The position numbers were made by a program, and so were the translations under genes. From FEN-1297 sp963834015 (GTDB taxonomy: Bacteria > Bacteroidota > Ignavibacteria > Ignavibacteriales > Ignavibacteriaceae): a DNA stretch of 64,000 bases. The stretch spans positions 310,001 to 374,000 of the forward strand of contig CAWIAG010000003.1 of NCBI GenBank assembly GCA_963834015.1, written 5' to 3'. Below are positions 62,911-64,000 of this stretch, piece after piece (position 1 is the first letter of the stretch; each line of letters starts with the position of its first letter). The notes below the pieces were generated by a model. That model was not told the DNA's origin. It saw only the letters and a program-made list of their open reading frames with translations, and ran no database searches.

Positions 62911-63908
62911 AGAGTGCCGGATTTTTCAAGGACATTGTTAACATCCAGGTCAATAAAGCATTCATGTTTATACGGGCATTGGGTTTTGTTGCAGACAATG
63001 CAGAATAAATCTTCTTTAATTACATAACCGGAATTTTCAGAATAAGGACCGTGCATTTTAGGATCCGTAGGGCCAAATAAACCTAAAACCGGCACACCAA
63101 GTGCAGCAGCTATGTGCATTGGCCCGGAGTCATTAGCAATTATAAAATTGCAGTTGTTTATCAATCCGGACATTTCAGCGACACTTGTAGCCGGGGTTAA
63201 AACAGACATTCCATCTAACTGCCGCTTTATATAATTTGCATCATTTTCATCACCCGGCCCCCATAAAATCAGGAACATCATTTTATATTTAGTTAGCAAA
63301 GATCTGCAAATTTCCACCCATTTAACGGCATCGCACCGCTTAGATTCCCAACCGCCTGAAGGAATAATACCTGTAATAATAGTGTTAGCAGGAAAATTAG
63401 TTTTTATAAATTCCTTACCGGAATTATTATTGCTTTCGGAAACATAGTAATGAATTTTTTTAGAGATAACGGGAACTCCAAGCGCTTTTAGTAATTCAAG
63501 ATTATGCTCTGCCGAATGATGCGCACCCCTGCCGGATTGGGCAAGAATGTTATAGGCGTATTTTCTGCCGCGGTAGGCATAGCCTGCACGGTATTTAACC
63601 CCGGACAGGAAAGTAAATTGCGCACTTCTTGGATTTGACCACAGGTCTATAATAAGATCATATTTTCTTTTCCTGATTTTAAAAGCGGTTTTCAGGGGGA
63701 ATTCAGTCCGCTTAATTGTTATAATATCATTTATCAGAGGATTATTTTCAACTGCATCCCTTGCAAACGCCTCTACAAGGTAATCGATCTTTACACCGGG
63801 GAAATAAGCTTTAAGATTATCAAGAATAATTGTTGATAAAATTATGTCCCCGATGCCGCGGGGTTTTATGCAGAGGATTTTGTGTATGTTTTGTTTGAGT
63901 AATTTCAT
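62895..63908 (-). CDS. Glycosyltransferase family 9 (heptosyltransferase-like)
   Basis: A 337-aa GT9 enzyme. The N-terminus has ILCIKPRGIGDIILSTIIL, then LIIDLWSNPRSAQFTFLSG. The C-terminal domain has GIIPSGGWESKRCDAVKWVE and FIIANDSGPMHIAAALGVPVLGLFGPTDPK, the classic heptosyltransferase block. A Cys-rich segment (FCIVCNKTQCPYKHECF) near the end is also usual in this group. The last five residues before the stop come from the dispersed repeat that abuts the gene, so the natural C-terminus may have been altered slightly. Separated by the tandem repeat from a second GT9 gene on the same strand. Confidence 0.9.
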   Translation of the reverse strand: MKLLKQNIHKILCIKPRGIGDIILSTIILDNLKAYFPGVKIDYLVEAFARDAVENNPLINDIITIKRTEFPLKTAFKIRKRKYDLIIDLWSNPRSAQFTFLSGVKYRAGYAYRGRKYAYNILAQSGRGAHHSAEHNLELLKALGVPVISKKIHYYVSESNNNSGKEFIKTNFPANTIITGIIPSGGWESKRCDAVKWVEICRSLLTKYKMMFLILWGPGDENDANYIKRQLDGMSVLTPATSVAEMSGLINNCNFIIANDSGPMHIAAALGVPVLGLFGPTDPKMHGPYSENSGYVIKEDLFCIVCNKTQCPYKHECFIDLDVNNVLEKSGTLLSVS

Positions 63909-63933
63909 TGTTATTGATATCTACAAAAATAAG

Positions 63934-63969
63934 CTTCGACCCACCCCTACACCCCTCCCGAGAGGGGAG
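63934..63969. repeat. CTTCGACCCACCCC repeat copy
   Basis: CTTCGACCCACCCCTACACC, then the hairpin CCCCTC-CCGA-GAGGGG: another copy of the element at 57846 and 59722, here lying upstream of the GT9 gene start and close to the window edge. Confidence 0.7.
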
Positions 63970-64000
63970 TAATAAAAAAAAGGCAAATAAATTAATGAGC

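Overview
The window looks like a chromosomal segment from a member of the Ignavibacteria (Bacteroidota/Chlorobi side of the tree). The evidence is an AT-rich genome, a secreted protein ending in a type IX secretion sorting domain of the 'YPNPFNPAT' kind, KorAB-type 2-oxoacid:ferredoxin oxidoreductases with a fused gamma-alpha subunit, a LolCDE-like exporter and heptosyltransferase-like GT9 enzymes (so a Gram-negative envelope). The assignment to class is an inference from protein style, not from a phylogenetic marker.

Layout. 0.1-1.5 kb: PspC/LiaF-like envelope-stress pair (minus). 1.7-5.9 kb: NAD synthetase, a DUF1543 protein and DsbD (plus). 5.9-8.0 kb: a compact restriction-modification cassette (5mC methyltransferase, probable endonuclease, Vsr). 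8.3-14.6 kb: two consecutive korAB operons separated by a strong terminator and a 196-bp imperfect palindrome. 14.7-17.8 kb: cupin, NrnA-like DHH phosphoesterase, leucyl aminopeptidase. 17.9-21.1 kb: LolCDE-type ABC exporter (minus). 21.4-21.9 kb: four tRNAs (Pro, Arg, His, Glu) and a terminator. 21.9-31.4 kb: MFS transporter, isochorismatase-fold protein, secreted DUF3160 protein, ACT protein with an apparent ACG start, AGE-family lipoprotein, Mn-type superoxide dismutase, and an iscS-hyp-iscA Fe-S assembly group. 33.0-40.3 kb: an arginine operon argC-argJ-argB-argD-argR-argG-argH (minus) carrying its own repressor and using the acetyl-recycling ArgJ route; argF and carbamoyl-phosphate synthase are not here.

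From 40.3 kb the character changes: 2.6 kb of gene-poor, repeat-rich DNA, then a few single genes (LCM-type methyltransferase, CPBP protease, MBL hydrolase, papain-like protein), then an accessory island (46.5-57.4 kb). The island holds one older IS3-family element with a younger relative inserted in it, plus two more apparently identical copies of the younger element. One of these copies splits a 525-codon membrane-protein gene. Each of the four insertions has its own 3-bp target duplication. Beyond the last IS lies a 937-aa SF1 helicase fused to a C-terminal phospholipase-D nuclease motif, the architecture of single-gene (type II) Mokosh anti-phage defence; this is the best candidate for a notable system in the window.

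57.9-64 kb returns to housekeeping envelope genes: KdsC-like phosphatase, LD-carboxypeptidase, IspE, a frameshifted homocysteine S-methyltransferase and two GT9 glycosyltransferases. They are interspersed with several families of dispersed repeats, some of which form terminator-like hairpins or supply a gene's stop codon.
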